Source: Candidatus Paraprevotella stercoravium
Lineage (GTDB): Bacteria > Bacteroidota > Bacteroidia > Bacteroidales > Bacteroidaceae
DNA length: 64,000 bases
Assembly: GCA_944320795.1 (NCBI GenBank)
Contig: CALUIU010000005.1
Coordinates: 1-64,000 of the forward strand
Direction of reading: 5' to 3'
Shown here: positions 44,708 to 53,495 of the stretch, one piece after another
How positions within the stretch are numbered: the stretch's first letter is position 1
Layout of the letters: every line of letters begins with the position of its first letter
The notes under the pieces: generated by a model
Databases searched by the model: none
Told to the model about the DNA's origin: nothing
Seen by the model: the letters and a program-made list of their open reading frames with translations, nothing else
Translations under genes and position numbers: made by a program

Positions 44708-45424
44708 TTAGTCTCTATTTCCGAAAATTCTCAGTAAGTACAGGAACATATTGATGAAATCCAGATAGAGAGAAAGGCTTCCCATTAAGGCCATTTTCTG
44801 AGTCTGTTCGTTGATGTCTGTACCGTATTCACGCACCATCTGCTTGATTTTCTGAGTATCGTAAGCTGTCAGTCCTACAAAGATCAGTACGCCTACGTAA
44901 TTGATGATCCAGCCTAAAGTGTCACTGACCAGGAAAATGTTGACTACGGTAGCGATGATCAGGCCGATGAGGGCCATAAGCAGGATACCTCCCAGTTTGC
45001 TTAGATCCTTTTTGGTGACAAAGCCTACCAGACTCATGGTTCCGAAGGTTCCGGCGGTGATCAGGAATGTGGTAGCGATGCTGCTCTCTGTGTAAGCCAG
45101 GAATATGGTAGAGAGTGATACTCCTGTCAGCAGAGAATAAAGGATAAACATCAGCGAAGCTGAAGTAAACGACATCTTGTGAATTCGTCCTGACAGGATA
45201 AATACCAATGCCAGTTCGGCAATGATGACTCCATAGAACAGAATCGAATTGTTCATCAGGGCACTGATATAGGCCGGACTGCTAGCTACATAAGCTGCTG
45301 TAAGACCTGTGATAACCAGCGCCAGTACCATCCATAAGTACACACTGCGCATTAACTTTGCGAAAACTGCATTCTGCTCTTTTCCAAGAGACTGTTGCAA
45401 GATAAACATGTTTTTTTCTTCCAT
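44708..45424 (-). CDS. Bax inhibitor-1/YccA family membrane protein
   Basis: A 238-residue protein with seven hydrophobic helices. The C-terminal GVLIFVGLTAYDTQKIKQM and LYLDFINMFLYLLRIFG are the family hallmark, with the conserved acidic residues of the pH-sensitive calcium-leak site. In bacteria these proteins are linked to calcium leak or FtsH protease modulation (YccA). It starts 17 nt after ribBA and is the last gene of that operon. Confidence 0.93.
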   Translation of the reverse strand: MEEKNMFILQQSLGKEQNAVFAKLMRSVYLWMVLALVITGLTAAYVASSPAYISALMNNSILFYGVIIAELALVFILSGRIHKMSFTSASLMFILYSLLTGVSLSTIFLAYTESSIATTFLITAGTFGTMSLVGFVTKKDLSKLGGILLMALIGLIIATVVNIFLVSDTLGWIINYVGVLIFVGLTAYDTQKIKQMVREYGTDINEQTQKMALMGSLSLYLDFINMFLYLLRIFGNRD

Positions 45425-45441
45425 GATGTTATAAATTTGGG

Positions 45442-46656
45442 TTATTTATTAAAATGAAGGTTGTGTCCCATGCGCTCTTTCTTAGTGCGCATATATTTCT
45501 CATTATAAGGGTTTACACCAACCTCGATGGGAACATTTTCCACGATTTCTAGTCCATAGGCTTCTAATCCGACGCGTTTTACGGGATTGTTGGTGAGCAG
45601 ACGCATTTTGCGTACCCCCAAATCGTGCAGGATCTGAGCGCCTACGCCATATTCGCGTTCATCAGGCAGGAATCCCAAATGAGTGTTGGCGTCTACAGTG
45701 TCCAGACCTTCTTCCTGAAGTTTGTAGGCTTTCATTTTGTTGAACAGGCCGATGCCACGTCCTTCCTGATTCATATAAAGTACGACACCCTTACCTTCTT
45801 TTTCAATCATTCTCATAGATTCGTGCAGCTGGGCACCGCAATCACAACGCTGGCTGCCGAAGATGTCGCCGGTAGCACAAGATGAATGAACGCGCACCAG
45901 GATCGGCTCGTCTGGAGTCCAGGTACCTTTGATCAGAGCCACATGCTCCAGACCGTTGCTTTTCTGACGGAAAGTGATGTCGCGGAAGTGGCCGTATTCA
46001 GTTGGCATATCTACTTCCGGGCCCTGTTCTACCATGGATTCTTGTTTCAGACGGTAAGCGATCAGGTCGCGGATAGCAATGATCTTGATGCCGAACTTAT
46101 GTGCTACTTCTTGCAATTGCGGCATGCGTGCCATGGTTCCGTCTTCATTCAGGATCTCAATTAAAGCGGCAGCCGGCTGCAATCCAGACAGGCGTGCCAG
46201 GTCTACAGCTGCTTCAGTGTGTCCGGCACGGCGTAAGACTCCTTTGTCCTGCGCATAAAGCGGATTGATATGTCCCGGACGGCCGAAGTCTGTCGGTTTG
46301 CTGTTCGGGTCAGCCAGTGCTTTAATGGTTTCAGCACGGTCGTGAGCGGAAACTCCGGTGGTACATCCTTCCAGTTTGTCTACAGTAACGGTGAACGGAG
46401 TACCCAGAATAGACGTGTTGTCACTTACCTGATGCGGCAATTCCAGTTCCTGGCTGCGAGATATGGTGATCGGAGCACACAAAACACCCCTTCCGTTGGT
46501 CAGCATAAAGTTAATCTTTTCGGGGGTGATCATTTCGGCGGCGGTAATGAAGTCACCCTCATTTTCACGATCCTCGTCGTCTACTACGATCAGGAACTTT
46601 CCCTCTTTGAAATCGGCCAAAGCCTCTTCAATTGTGTTTAATTTAAAATTCTCCAT
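45442..46656 (-). CDS. ribBA: bifunctional DHBP synthase / GTP cyclohydrolase II
   Basis: A 404-residue fusion that supplies both precursors of riboflavin. The RibB half (1-205) has [13 protein letters not shown] and [15 protein letters not shown]; it makes 3,4-dihydroxy-2-butanone 4-phosphate from ribulose 5-phosphate. The RibA half (about 207-400) has [21 protein letters not shown] with the three zinc cysteines and [10 protein letters not shown]; it opens GTP. It lies 16 nt after the lptF/G-type gene. No FMN riboswitch was seen ahead of it. Confidence 0.96.
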   Translation of the reverse strand: MENFKLNTIEEALADFKEGKFLIVVDDEDRENEGDFITAAEMITPEKINFMLTNGRGVLCAPITISRSQELELPHQVSDNTSILGTPFTVTVDKLEGCTTGVSAHDRAETIKALADPNSKPTDFGRPGHINPLYAQDKGVLRRAGHTEAAVDLARLSGLQPAAALIEILNEDGTMARMPQLQEVAHKFGIKIIAIRDLIAYRLKQESMVEQGPEVDMPTEYGHFRDITFRQKSNGLEHVALIKGTWTPDEPILVRVHSSCATGDIFGSQRCDCGAQLHESMRMIEKEGKGVVLYMNQEGRGIGLFNKMKAYKLQEEGLDTVDANTHLGFLPDEREYGVGAQILHDLGVRKMRLLTNNPVKRVGLEAYGLEIVENVPIEVGVNPYNEKYMRTKKERMGHNLHFNK

Positions 46657-46672
46657 TTTAATATCGATATCT

Positions 46673-48574
46673 TTATGTTGTTATTATATTTTCAATTCTC
46701 TGGTTAATTCGTTCGCCGTAAGTCTGTATGCTGTTCAGATCTTTATATAGTCTGACCCGGTAGAACCAGATGCGGAAATAGAAAAACAGTCCGGCCGGGA
46801 TAATAATTCCTAATAACTGATTTAATCTCTTGCGCTCAAACGGTCGTGTGTGTGCATGAGGGGTTAATACCGGAAGTTTGTTGAGATATTCCAATATGGC
46901 AGCATCCCGTGAGTTGGACAGTATGGTTACCAGTTCTTCCAAACGGTCACACACCTCAGTCATTTCATGATCAGTCTGATACTGAAAGAACAGTTTGAAA
47001 TAATTAGGGGCCATGCGTAGCCTGTTTTTGCTGGAGTATTCACGGCAATGGATTACCAGTTCCTGTATCTGCTGTTTGACGGCCGGATAGTCCGGATCAT
47101 TAATAATGACTTCCTTACGACTGATATGTCGTGTAATGCGTAAACCGAAGAGTTTCTTGAAGAAAGCCTGATAGGCCTCAAAATTAAATACTACAGAATC
47201 TTTGTTCGCTTTGTAGGTTAGGAAGGCTCCGATAGGAATCAGGATCATAGAGCTCATCCAAATACCAAAGGTGACATCCCATTCTCCGGTTTTCGCCAGT
47301 TTTTCACCGGATACATTAATAATATAATAGAAGATGAAGATGGCTACAGATACGATAACAGGTACACCCAATCCACCTTTTCGTATGATGGCCCCTAGGG
47401 GAGCACCGATAAAAAAGAAGATCAGGCAAGATAAGGACAGAGTCATTTTCTTGTTATATTCAACCCAATGCAAACGCAGCATCCGGTTTAAATCTTTTGT
47501 ATTGTATTGCCTGAATTCGTAATCTGATGTTGCGTTGGCGCCCTTATACGCGGCCTTTTGGATAATTTGCTGCTTACTTTCTGAAGGGATTTTTTTGATT
47601 AATGAATCGAATGGCAATGTAGATGCAGCACATACTTTTATTGAATCGCTATGGCTTACCGATGTGGATTTGTTCATAAAACTTCTTTGTGCTTCGGTAT
47701 ATGCCGACTGGCCCACACTGTCTATCAGGGTGGTGAGCGAATCAATACTATTTCTGATTTGTACCATGTTTTTGGTTTGTGCGTTACTGCTGAGCAAAGA
47801 AGCGTCCATTGTCTTGAAGTTTGAGTCAAAGGCAATTAGATCTGTTTCCTCAATGAAGGTTTCACGCATATAAGGGATGCTGGTGTTGCTCAAAGCAGAA
47901 TTTTGTCCTTGCATGCTTTGGAACCGTTCCCCTTGATACAGAGTCAGTTTTAAGTACATCTTGTCTGCTGTACTCTGTAATTGGGCGGAGTCTGCCAATA
48001 CAATCTGTGTGTCTTCCGAGCTGTTGGCGTTATTGTAAATCATAACTCCGTAAAGCATACCCGTTTTTTTGTTCTTTTTCTCTACAAATATATTGTATCC
48101 GGGTATTTCATTGTAAAAAATGCCTTCTGGAATTTCCAGCTCCGGTGATTTTTGACGTATGGAGTAAAGCAGGGCTGCCAGTTTTTTAGTAGCATGAGGA
48201 CTGGTTACATTCTGGAAATAGAACGAACCGGCACAGAGCAATAAGGCAAAGATGGCTGTCGGCTGAAAGACACGGATCAGAGAGATTCCGGCCGCTTTCA
48301 TGGATAGAAGCTCAAAGCGCTCACCGAAATTTCCGAAAGTGATTAATGATGCCAGCAGAATGGATAATGGGAGGGACATGGGGATCAATGTGATGCTGGC
48401 GTAAAAGAAAAACTGAGCCAGCACATCAATACTCAGGCCTTTTCCAATCAGTTTGTCTATGTGAAGCCACATAAACTGCATCATAAAGATAAACAAGCAA
48501 ATGAAAAAAGTGCCGACAAAAAGCAATAAATATGCTTTGAATATAAATATGTCTAATTTTTTGAATAATCTCAT
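46673..48574 (-). CDS. LptF/LptG family permease
   Basis: A 633-residue inner-membrane protein. Three N-terminal helices ([22 protein letters not shown], then [37 protein letters not shown]) carry the YjgP/YjgQ signature. A periplasmic beta-jellyroll region follows (about 130-360), then three more helices (about 370-460). The last about 150 residues are an added C-terminal segment with one more hydrophobic stretch, longer than in E. coli LptF/G (about 360). It should form part of the LptBFG ABC transporter that extracts LPS from the inner membrane. Confidence 0.9.
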   Translation of the reverse strand: MRLFKKLDIFIFKAYLLLFVGTFFICLFIFMMQFMWLHIDKLIGKGLSIDVLAQFFFYASITLIPMSLPLSILLASLITFGNFGERFELLSMKAAGISLIRVFQPTAIFALLLCAGSFYFQNVTSPHATKKLAALLYSIRQKSPELEIPEGIFYNEIPGYNIFVEKKNKKTGMLYGVMIYNNANSSEDTQIVLADSAQLQSTADKMYLKLTLYQGERFQSMQGQNSALSNTSIPYMRETFIEETDLIAFDSNFKTMDASLLSSNAQTKNMVQIRNSIDSLTTLIDSVGQSAYTEAQRSFMNKSTSVSHSDSIKVCAASTLPFDSLIKKIPSESKQQIIQKAAYKGANATSDYEFRQYNTKDLNRMLRLHWVEYNKKMTLSLSCLIFFFIGAPLGAIIRKGGLGVPVIVSVAIFIFYYIINVSGEKLAKTGEWDVTFGIWMSSMILIPIGAFLTYKANKDSVVFNFEAYQAFFKKLFGLRITRHISRKEVIINDPDYPAVKQQIQELVIHCREYSSKNRLRMAPNYFKLFFQYQTDHEMTEVCDRLEELVTILSNSRDAAILEYLNKLPVLTPHAHTRPFERKRLNQLLGIIIPAGLFFYFRIWFYRVRLYKDLNSIQTYGERINQRIENIITT

Positions 48575-48602
48575 GTTAATATATCCTCGTGAGAATGATG
48601 TG

Positions 48603-48631
48603 CAAATTTAAGATAAAAATTGCAGAACAAA
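48603..48631 (-). promoter_or_regulatory. promoter of the lptF/G-ribBA operon
   Basis: On the minus strand TTTG (48628-48631) and TAAATTTG (48603-48610) are separated by 17 nt, close to the Bacteroides consensus. The -7 element lies 29 nt before the ATG. Confidence 0.6.
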
Positions 48632-48870
48632 GCATACACTTATCTTTTTTTGCTAATCTTTAATTTATCGAATATCGTTTTTCTTTTTGAACCGATAAAA
48701 TCTGCCAAATGAATAAGGAAAAACGTTTTTTGATGGATGTTCTTATTAAGTGTTTGATAATTAAAGTTTTTCGTAGATATTTTTGGCTTTTTCCCTTCTT
48801 TTCTTTGTTACCAATAAGGCTGAATCTACATTTTTTTTGGAAGAAAATTCATTTTTTTTTCTTCAAAAAG
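48632..48870. other. intergenic region, AT-rich
   Basis: AT-rich sequence between the divergent lptF/G promoter and the tRNA promoter. No open frame, RNA gene or strong repeat was seen. Confidence 0.4.
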
Positions 48871-48901
48871 TTTGGAGATTAAAAATAAATGCGTACCTTT
48901 G
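48871..48901 (+). promoter_or_regulatory. promoter of the tRNA-Met/Ile2 gene
   Basis: TTTG (48871-48874), a 19-nt spacer and TACCTTTG (48894-48901) form a perfect Bacteroides promoter, with the tRNA starting 31 nt downstream. Confidence 0.8.
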
Positions 48902-48931
48902 CAACGCAAAACGATAAGGACAACGTCCTAC

Positions 48932-49005
48932 GGCGGGATAGCTCAGCTGGTTAGAGCGCATGATTCATAATCATGAGGTCCCGGGTTCAATCCCCGGTCC
49001 CGCTA
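48932..49005 (+). tRNA. tRNA with CAT anticodon (Met, or Ile2)
   Basis: A 74-nt cloverleaf: acceptor GGCGGGA paired with TCCCGCT (G1-U72 wobble), discriminator A, D-arm GCTCAGCTGGTTAGAGC, anticodon arm CATGA-TTCATAA-TCATG, T-arm CCGGG-TTCAATC-CCCGG. The anticodon CAT could be elongator Met, or Ile2 after lysidine modification; the first three acceptor pairs do not settle it. It is not an initiator, which would have three G-C pairs in the anticodon stem. Confidence 0.92.
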
Positions 49006-49015
49006 CAATTTCATA

Positions 49016-49050
49016 AAAAGGCATTCAGGTTTTGACTTGGATGCCTTTTC
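49016..49050 (+). terminator. terminator after tRNA-Met/Ile2
   Basis: AAAAGGCAT pairs with ATGCCTTTT, followed by CTATTT. It lies 10 nt after the tRNA. The sequence from 49051 to 49306 has no recognisable gene. Confidence 0.75.
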
Positions 49051-49306
49051 TATTTATGTCTTTGGCGCATGGGTTGGTTTGGGGCGCGGCTCACCGGGGC
49101 TCACCCGATATTTAGTGGGGAAAGAATTCTTATGCATCAATTTTAGCGAGTTTGAAAGGAAGGAATAAGGAAATGGAAGCTCCGGTTTGAGGTTGAAACT
49201 TAAAAAGACTTCAGGGCTGAAGTTGTTTTCTTTTATTTGAGTGATTTTCTTTTATTGGAATATGATGAAAAAGTAGAAAAATATTTTTTTTATTCATTGT
49301 TTTTTG

Positions 49307-49314
49307 TAACTTTG
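49307..49314 (+). promoter_or_regulatory. promoter -7 element of tRNA-Ala
   Basis: TAACTTTG followed by C is an exact -7 match, 32 nt before the tRNA. The -33 region is T-rich without a clean TTTG. Confidence 0.55.
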
Positions 49315-49346
49315 CAGCGTGTTCCAATAGAACAGAATATGAGATC

Positions 49347-49420
49347 GGGGCATTAGCTCATCTGGCTAGAGCGTTTGACTGGCAGTCAAGAGGTGGCGAG
49401 TTCGAGTCTCGCATGCTCCA
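49347..49420 (+). tRNA. tRNA-Ala (anticodon GGC)
   Basis: A 74-nt cloverleaf with acceptor GGGGCAT paired to ATGCTCC, which contains the G3-U70 pair that identifies alanine tRNAs. Anticodon arm TTTGA-CTGGCAG-TCAAG gives GGC; T-arm contains GAGTTCGAGTCTC; discriminator A. Confidence 0.95.
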
Positions 49421-49462
49421 CAATTATAGTTCGGATTATAGCCAGAGAAATAAGGATTTATA

Positions 49463-49512
49463 AAGCGTGTGTGTAAAATGTTAAGGCATTTGCTCGCACG
49501 CTTTTTTTTATA
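49463..49512 (+). terminator. terminator after tRNA-Ala
   Basis: AGCGTGTG pairs with CGCACGCT (one wobble), followed by eight T. Confidence 0.8.
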
Positions 49513-49542
49513 TAGGAACTGTTTCAGGTATTGTATATAAAA

Positions 49543-49570
49543 ACTCCTCCCCTGTAAACAGAGGAGGAGT
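49543..49570. terminator. hairpin, probable terminator
   Basis: ACTCCTCC pairs with GGAGGAGT, with an A-rich left flank that becomes a T-run on the minus strand. It lies about 280 nt beyond the 3' end of the minus-strand lipoprotein gene and may be a second terminator for it. Positions 49571-49771 show no gene. Confidence 0.55.
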
Positions 49571-49771
49571 CAATAAATGAATGAAACATGATAAACACTT
49601 GCTTGTAAGCAAGGTTAGCAAACTTTAAACCTGTGAAAACCTAAAAACTAATAACCTACTATTTTACAGATTTCTTTGATAGGAGAGACTGAATTCGTCT
49701 TTCCTGATAGTTTCTTTCGGTCTGTTTCGGTAATGTTGAATCGTGTATCACAGGGCTTCTGCTTATTGTAA

Positions 49772-49799
49772 ATAGAGCGCGCCTCTCGGCGCACTCTAT
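49772..49799 (-). terminator. hairpin after the lipoprotein gene
   Basis: ATAGAG-x-GCGCC pairs with GGCGC-x-CTCTAT around a TCTC loop. A second hairpin, TACAGTAA with TTACTGTA (49809-49848), lies between it and the stop codon. Both are downstream of the minus-strand gene. T-tracts are weak, so they may stabilise the mRNA end rather than terminate. Confidence 0.55.
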
Positions 49800-49851
49800 C
49801 TCCTATAATACAGTAAGGCCAGGGTTTCTATCGTTTGCCGTTACTGTAATT

Positions 49852-52800
49852 TTACTGAATGCCTTTTGGAATGACAACCTTGAATGTCAGTTTGTACTTA
49901 CCATTCTGAGCTGTTCCCAATCCATTGATTGCACCCCAGCGTGGCTGGTTGATGGTTACAACCAGAGTTGCGGTATAGTCATTAGCAAATGCTTTGTTCT
50001 TACCTTCTTCTGTCAGGGTAATAACACCTGTGTTTTTATTTACGTTCAGGTAGTTGTTATCCTGTTCGATTGAGTATGTTGGAACGGATCCTGTCATTGC
50101 GTAGATATTATTGCTGAATGGATCTACTGCAAATGCTGCATTCGGCATAGACTGTGCGTCGTAGATCTGCTTCTTGCCGTCTACCCACATAACTCTGTTC
50201 AGGTAGTCCTTCCAGCTCAAGCCGGTCAACTGCTTGCTCTCATTCTTTGAGCCGAACTTAACTTCGGCAGGAGCTTCGTTCACAAAGGTACCGGACAATT
50301 GCTGTACACCGAATGTGAAGTTCTGGGTCTTGCTGTTTACAACCTGATTGTTATCATAAACAAATTTTGTCTGAGCCTGGATTGTTGCACCGCCAGCATA
50401 AGTTGCCTGGTCGATCTTCATGGTCTTGTAATCTTCTGTGGCAGCAGTCTTACTGTTATAGTTGGCTCGAGTAACACCGCTTACGGAAATTGTTGGAGCA
50501 ACAATGGTGACATGAGCGAAATTGCTGTGGATGTTTCTGATGTCAGTATCAAAGTTCTTGTAGATAGAGGTTACATCTACATTCAGATTCATCTTATTAA
50601 CTTTGCCATTGCTCATTTCAAAGGTTGGAGTCAGGGTCACTCTGTTGTTGTCCCATACAGCTTCCTGCTTGGTCAGGTTGAGCTTGTCGTCAACATATTG
50701 GGTTGCTTTGATGGTCAGCTTGATTTCATATTCGCTTGATGACTGAGTTGTACCGCTTGCTGAATTGTCCTTAAGGGTGATTGTTACAACCTTGTCTGCT
50801 GCAATGTGGGTGAGCTGGGCAATCTCCAATGACAGAGCTCCGCCAGTCTTAGTCAAAGTAACACCGCTGACTGATCCGAGGTTGTCATCAATTTGAGCTG
50901 TACCTACAATATTTGCCCAGTCGTTTGTACTGATTCCGAATGCATCGGCAATCTTAGTCTTATGAGCGGCGTCGAGCAAGTCTACAGTGATCTTTTGTGT
51001 TGCGATAGTCAGCCAGTTGACATCGACGGTTTCAGAATATGTCTTGATGTCCTTGGTGATTTCAAATGATGCCCGGTCGAATGTTGTTTCGTAAGATACG
51101 CCTGCTGCTGTTGCAGTAGCCTTGACACCTGCTTTGCTGTTGATGGCGCTACTTGATGCGCTCTTGACTTTGATTTCACCGGTATTTGCATCGATTTGGA
51201 AAGCGTTGGCGCCAGTGCCTGTCAAAGCATATTTAACAGCGAACTTGTCTGCTCCGAAGATGCTTGCCAAATCGTTGATTGTACCACCGCCAACTTTTGT
51301 TCCTTTCAGTGTAACAGTTCCCGGAGTGAAGCTGGTTTTTGTGTCGTTCCATGCAACTGTTTTTGCACCGTTGAAGTTTGGGGCTACTACTTCAATATTA
51401 TTAACGGTAATATCGCTATGGCTGGAAACAAAGAAATCAGAAGAGATATCAGTCAGATTTTCTGCCTTTCCTTCTTCGTTGATGGCTGTGATGTGTGCGC
51501 ATAAAGCATATGCCTGTCCTGCAGCAAACTCTGAGCTGCGAGATACATTGAAGGTAACGATACCCTTAGCTTCAGCATCGGCGTCGGCAACATATTCTGC
51601 ATTCAGATAATTTGGTTGTGCGGCACGGGTTGCTCCAATCCATTTTCCTTCGAAAGCAATCTTGTAATTGTCTTTGAATGATGCGGCAGCAGAAGCCGGA
51701 GTTACGCGGAACTGAACCTTAGAAGTCACGTTGTCGGCAACTTTTGCTTTGCTTCCACCTGTTTTTGGTTGGGCATACAATGTGTTGAATGTGACCTGAG
51801 TCGGCTGCAAGTTGCTGTCGAACTGTGGCACATACATGATGCTCTGAACCATTACACCCAAAAGTTTCTTAACGTCATCTCTCAGGGCTTTGATTTCAGT
51901 CTTGATTTTTTCGTCGATGGCTTCGCTGGAAACGATTTCGCCTTCCAATGCTTCTACTTTGTCCTTCAAGGTGTTGAAGTCATTCTGGCTTACTTTGCCG
52001 TTGATCAGGGCTTTCAAACCTTCTTCTTTTGTGTTGATCAGAGATTCCAATGCTTCTACTTCAGCCTGCAAGTCATTGGCTGTAACGTAGTTGGCAATTT
52101 TCTCTTCCAAGGTTGTCAGTCTGCTGTCCAGATTTTCAGGAATCAATTCTTTTACACCGTTGATAGCAGCTTGGATTTCGGCTGTAATTTCTGGTTTCAG
52201 GTTCTTGATAGCCTCATCGGTGTAGTTTTCGAGTTCTGTCTTCAGGCCTTCCAGGTTAGTGACACGCTGTTGCAAGTCTGTGATTTTTTCACCATAGTTT
52301 GCGTCCAGAATAGTTTTCAGATTATTCTGAGCTTCAGCTAAAGACGCGCTGATAGTTCCCAACTGTCCCTTAATTTCTGAAATTTCTTGGCTGTTGTCCA
52401 GACCTTCGATTTTCTGGTTCAACTCGTCCTGCTTAGCTTGTAAGGCTTTGATCTGGTTTTCCAGTTCTGCTTTCTGTCCCTCCATAGCGGTAGACAACTC
52501 GCTGTTTACACTGTTGATCAATTCCTTGACTTCTTCGCTCAAAGCTGCGATTTGCTCATTGCTGGCTTTTGAATCCAATGCCTGCTGTAATTCAGCAGCT
52601 TTTTGTTCCAAAGCCTGAACAGAAGCTGCGTCGGCTTTGCTTCCGGCAATTTCTGTAATTTCAGCTTTCAGTCCCTCAATGGCACTGTTCAGTCCTTCTG
52701 TGATTTCTGTTTTGGAAGCATCTAACTGCTTCTTCAGAGCGTCGATCTGCTCTTGTTGGTTTTTGATGTCATCATCATAGTCAGAGCAACTTACTACTGC

Positions 52801-52860
52801 TGTGGATGAAGTCAATGTCAACGCACAGATAACTGACACTTTAATGAAATTCTTTTTCAT
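49852..52860 (-). CDS. large surface lipoprotein with coiled-coil stalk
   Basis: A 1002-residue lipoprotein. The signal peptide ends at VVSC (Cys25) and is followed by SDYDDDI, an acidic stretch of the kind that directs lipoproteins to the outer face in Bacteroides. Residues about 30-345 are almost entirely heptad-like helix, rich in Glu, Lys, Leu, Ala and Gln (many LEEKI, LEGLK, ALQAK phrases), predicted to form a long coiled-coil rod. Residues about 350-1002 are beta-rich and Thr/Ser/Asn-rich, with cadherin- or Ig-like phrases (FQIDANTGEIKVKS, LNVNKNTGVITLTEEG). It resembles the DUF4988-type surface proteins of Bacteroidales; function unknown, perhaps an adhesin or surface-layer component. 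Upstream lies a possible invertible promoter and a tyrosine recombinase gene. Confidence 0.85.
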   Translation of the reverse strand: MKKNFIKVSVICALTLTSSTAVVSCSDYDDDIKNQQEQIDALKKQLDASKTEITEGLNSAIEGLKAEITEIAGSKADAASVQALEQKAAELQQALDSKASNEQIAALSEEVKELINSVNSELSTAMEGQKAELENQIKALQAKQDELNQKIEGLDNSQEISEIKGQLGTISASLAEAQNNLKTILDANYGEKITDLQQRVTNLEGLKTELENYTDEAIKNLKPEITAEIQAAINGVKELIPENLDSRLTTLEEKIANYVTANDLQAEVEALESLINTKEEGLKALINGKVSQNDFNTLKDKVEALEGEIVSSEAIDEKIKTEIKALRDDVKKLLGVMVQSIMYVPQFDSNLQPTQVTFNTLYAQPKTGGSKAKVADNVTSKVQFRVTPASAAASFKDNYKIAFEGKWIGATRAAQPNYLNAEYVADADAEAKGIVTFNVSRSSEFAAGQAYALCAHITAINEEGKAENLTDISSDFFVSSHSDITVNNIEVVAPNFNGAKTVAWNDTKTSFTPGTVTLKGTKVGGGTINDLASIFGADKFAVKYALTGTGANAFQIDANTGEIKVKSASSSAINSKAGVKATATAAGVSYETTFDRASFEITKDIKTYSETVDVNWLTIATQKITVDLLDAAHKTKIADAFGISTNDWANIVGTAQIDDNLGSVSGVTLTKTGGALSLEIAQLTHIAADKVVTITLKDNSASGTTQSSSEYEIKLTIKATQYVDDKLNLTKQEAVWDNNRVTLTPTFEMSNGKVNKMNLNVDVTSIYKNFDTDIRNIHSNFAHVTIVAPTISVSGVTRANYNSKTAATEDYKTMKIDQATYAGGATIQAQTKFVYDNNQVVNSKTQNFTFGVQQLSGTFVNEAPAEVKFGSKNESKQLTGLSWKDYLNRVMWVDGKKQIYDAQSMPNAAFAVDPFSNNIYAMTGSVPTYSIEQDNNYLNVNKNTGVITLTEEGKNKAFANDYTATLVVTINQPRWGAINGLGTAQNGKYKLTFKVVIPKGIQ

Positions 52861-53016
52861 AAATTAATTAATTTTGATTAGAACTATTGTTTAAAAATTT
52901 GTTATTAATTTTCTTTATGTAATGATTATTCTTGTTGTATTTGCGCTTTCTTTGATTCTGATTTTATTATTTATTCGTTTGGTTTATAATATATTATATG
53001 TAATCTTGAAGGTTTC

Positions 53017-53029
53017 TCTTTATAAGAAA
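53017..53029 (+). repeat. left inverted repeat of the candidate invertible promoter
   Basis: TCTTTATAAGAAA is the exact reverse complement of 53255-53267. A second, imperfect pair overlaps its end: 53028-53045 matches the complement of 53289-53306 at 15 of 18 positions, with GAATAGTATT as exact core. Confidence 0.5.
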
Positions 53030-53208
53030 TGGAATAGTATTATATGAATTTGTCTAATTCATTGGTTTTCAGATAGTAGTATATATAAGATAAATATTTG
53101 TATTTTTAATATATTCTGTAGTCGCACTATTTGGGGAATAAGAAATAATATATAGATTATAAATTGAAATATTAAAAATAGGGGAGTTGATAAAAAAAAG
53201 GATTTTTT

Positions 53209-53239
53209 TTTGTCGAATCAAACAGAATATGTATATTTG
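53209..53239 (+). promoter_or_regulatory. perfect promoter pointing away from the lipoprotein gene
   Basis: TTTG (53209-53212), a spacer of exactly 19 nt and TATATTTG (53232-53239) followed by C form a consensus Bacteroides promoter. In the plus direction no open frame of more than about 12 codons starts before the convergent recombinase gene ends. Inverting the segment between the repeats would aim it at the lipoprotein gene with a leader of about 180 nt. Confidence 0.75.
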
Positions 53240-53254
53240 CAGCAGATTATGCTC

Positions 53255-53267
53255 TTTCTTATAAAGA
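53255..53267 (-). repeat. right inverted repeat of the candidate invertible promoter
   Basis: TTTCTTATAAAGA is the partner of 53017-53029. It sits inside a 21-bp palindrome (CTCTTTCTT-ATA-AAGAAAGAG, 53252-53272), a shape expected of a tyrosine recombinase core site with two arms, but also of a simple hairpin. Confidence 0.5.
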
Positions 53268-53405
53268 AAGAGAAAGTTATATTTTAAAATAAAATACTAT
53301 TCAGTTATTTCTGTCTGAACTTTTATATTAAGATTTGATTTCAAAATTTATATTTCCTCTTTTGAAGTCTTTGAATAAAATGATCAAGAAGTGAGACATT
53401 AATAA

Positions 53406-53433
53406 CTGGACGATAGGATTCCTATCGCCAGTA
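53406..53433 (-). terminator. hairpin downstream of the recombinase gene
   Basis: CTGG-A-CGATAGGA and TCCTATCG-CCAG pair over 12 bp with one bulged A and a 1-nt centre. It is 63 nt past the recombinase stop codon. The T-tract is poor; it may terminate or insulate the recombinase transcript. Confidence 0.5.
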
Positions 53434-53495
53434 TAGGGATAAAATGGTATAGTGATTTTTAAAATTGGAATTCTGTCTCCTGATAATGTTCTTTG

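Larger units (their letters stand above)
52861..53495. other. 635-bp AT-rich regulatory gap, candidate invertible segment
   Basis: There is no gene in this gap. It contains a perfect plus-strand promoter (53209-53239), two pairs of inverted repeats that enclose it, a further AT-rich 12-bp pair that does not (53101-53112 with 53169-53180), and a strong hairpin at 53406-53433. No TAnnTTTG element could be found on the minus strand between 52861 and 53280, so the lipoprotein gene has no recognisable promoter in this orientation. Confidence 0.6.

Noticed and set aside
46657-46672. FMN riboswitch ahead of ribBA
   Set aside because: Only 16 nt separate ribBA from the upstream permease gene, and no conserved RFN-type sequence was seen.
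53101-53180. 12-bp inverted repeat TATTTTTAATAT (53101-53112 with 53169-53180) as a recombination site pair
   Set aside because: It is pure A/T, does not enclose the promoter, and a match of this kind is expected by chance in such AT-rich sequence.
53406-53433. Strong palindrome as a recombinase target
   Set aside because: Only one copy is seen in the gap and it sits right after the recombinase stop, which fits a terminator or insulator better.
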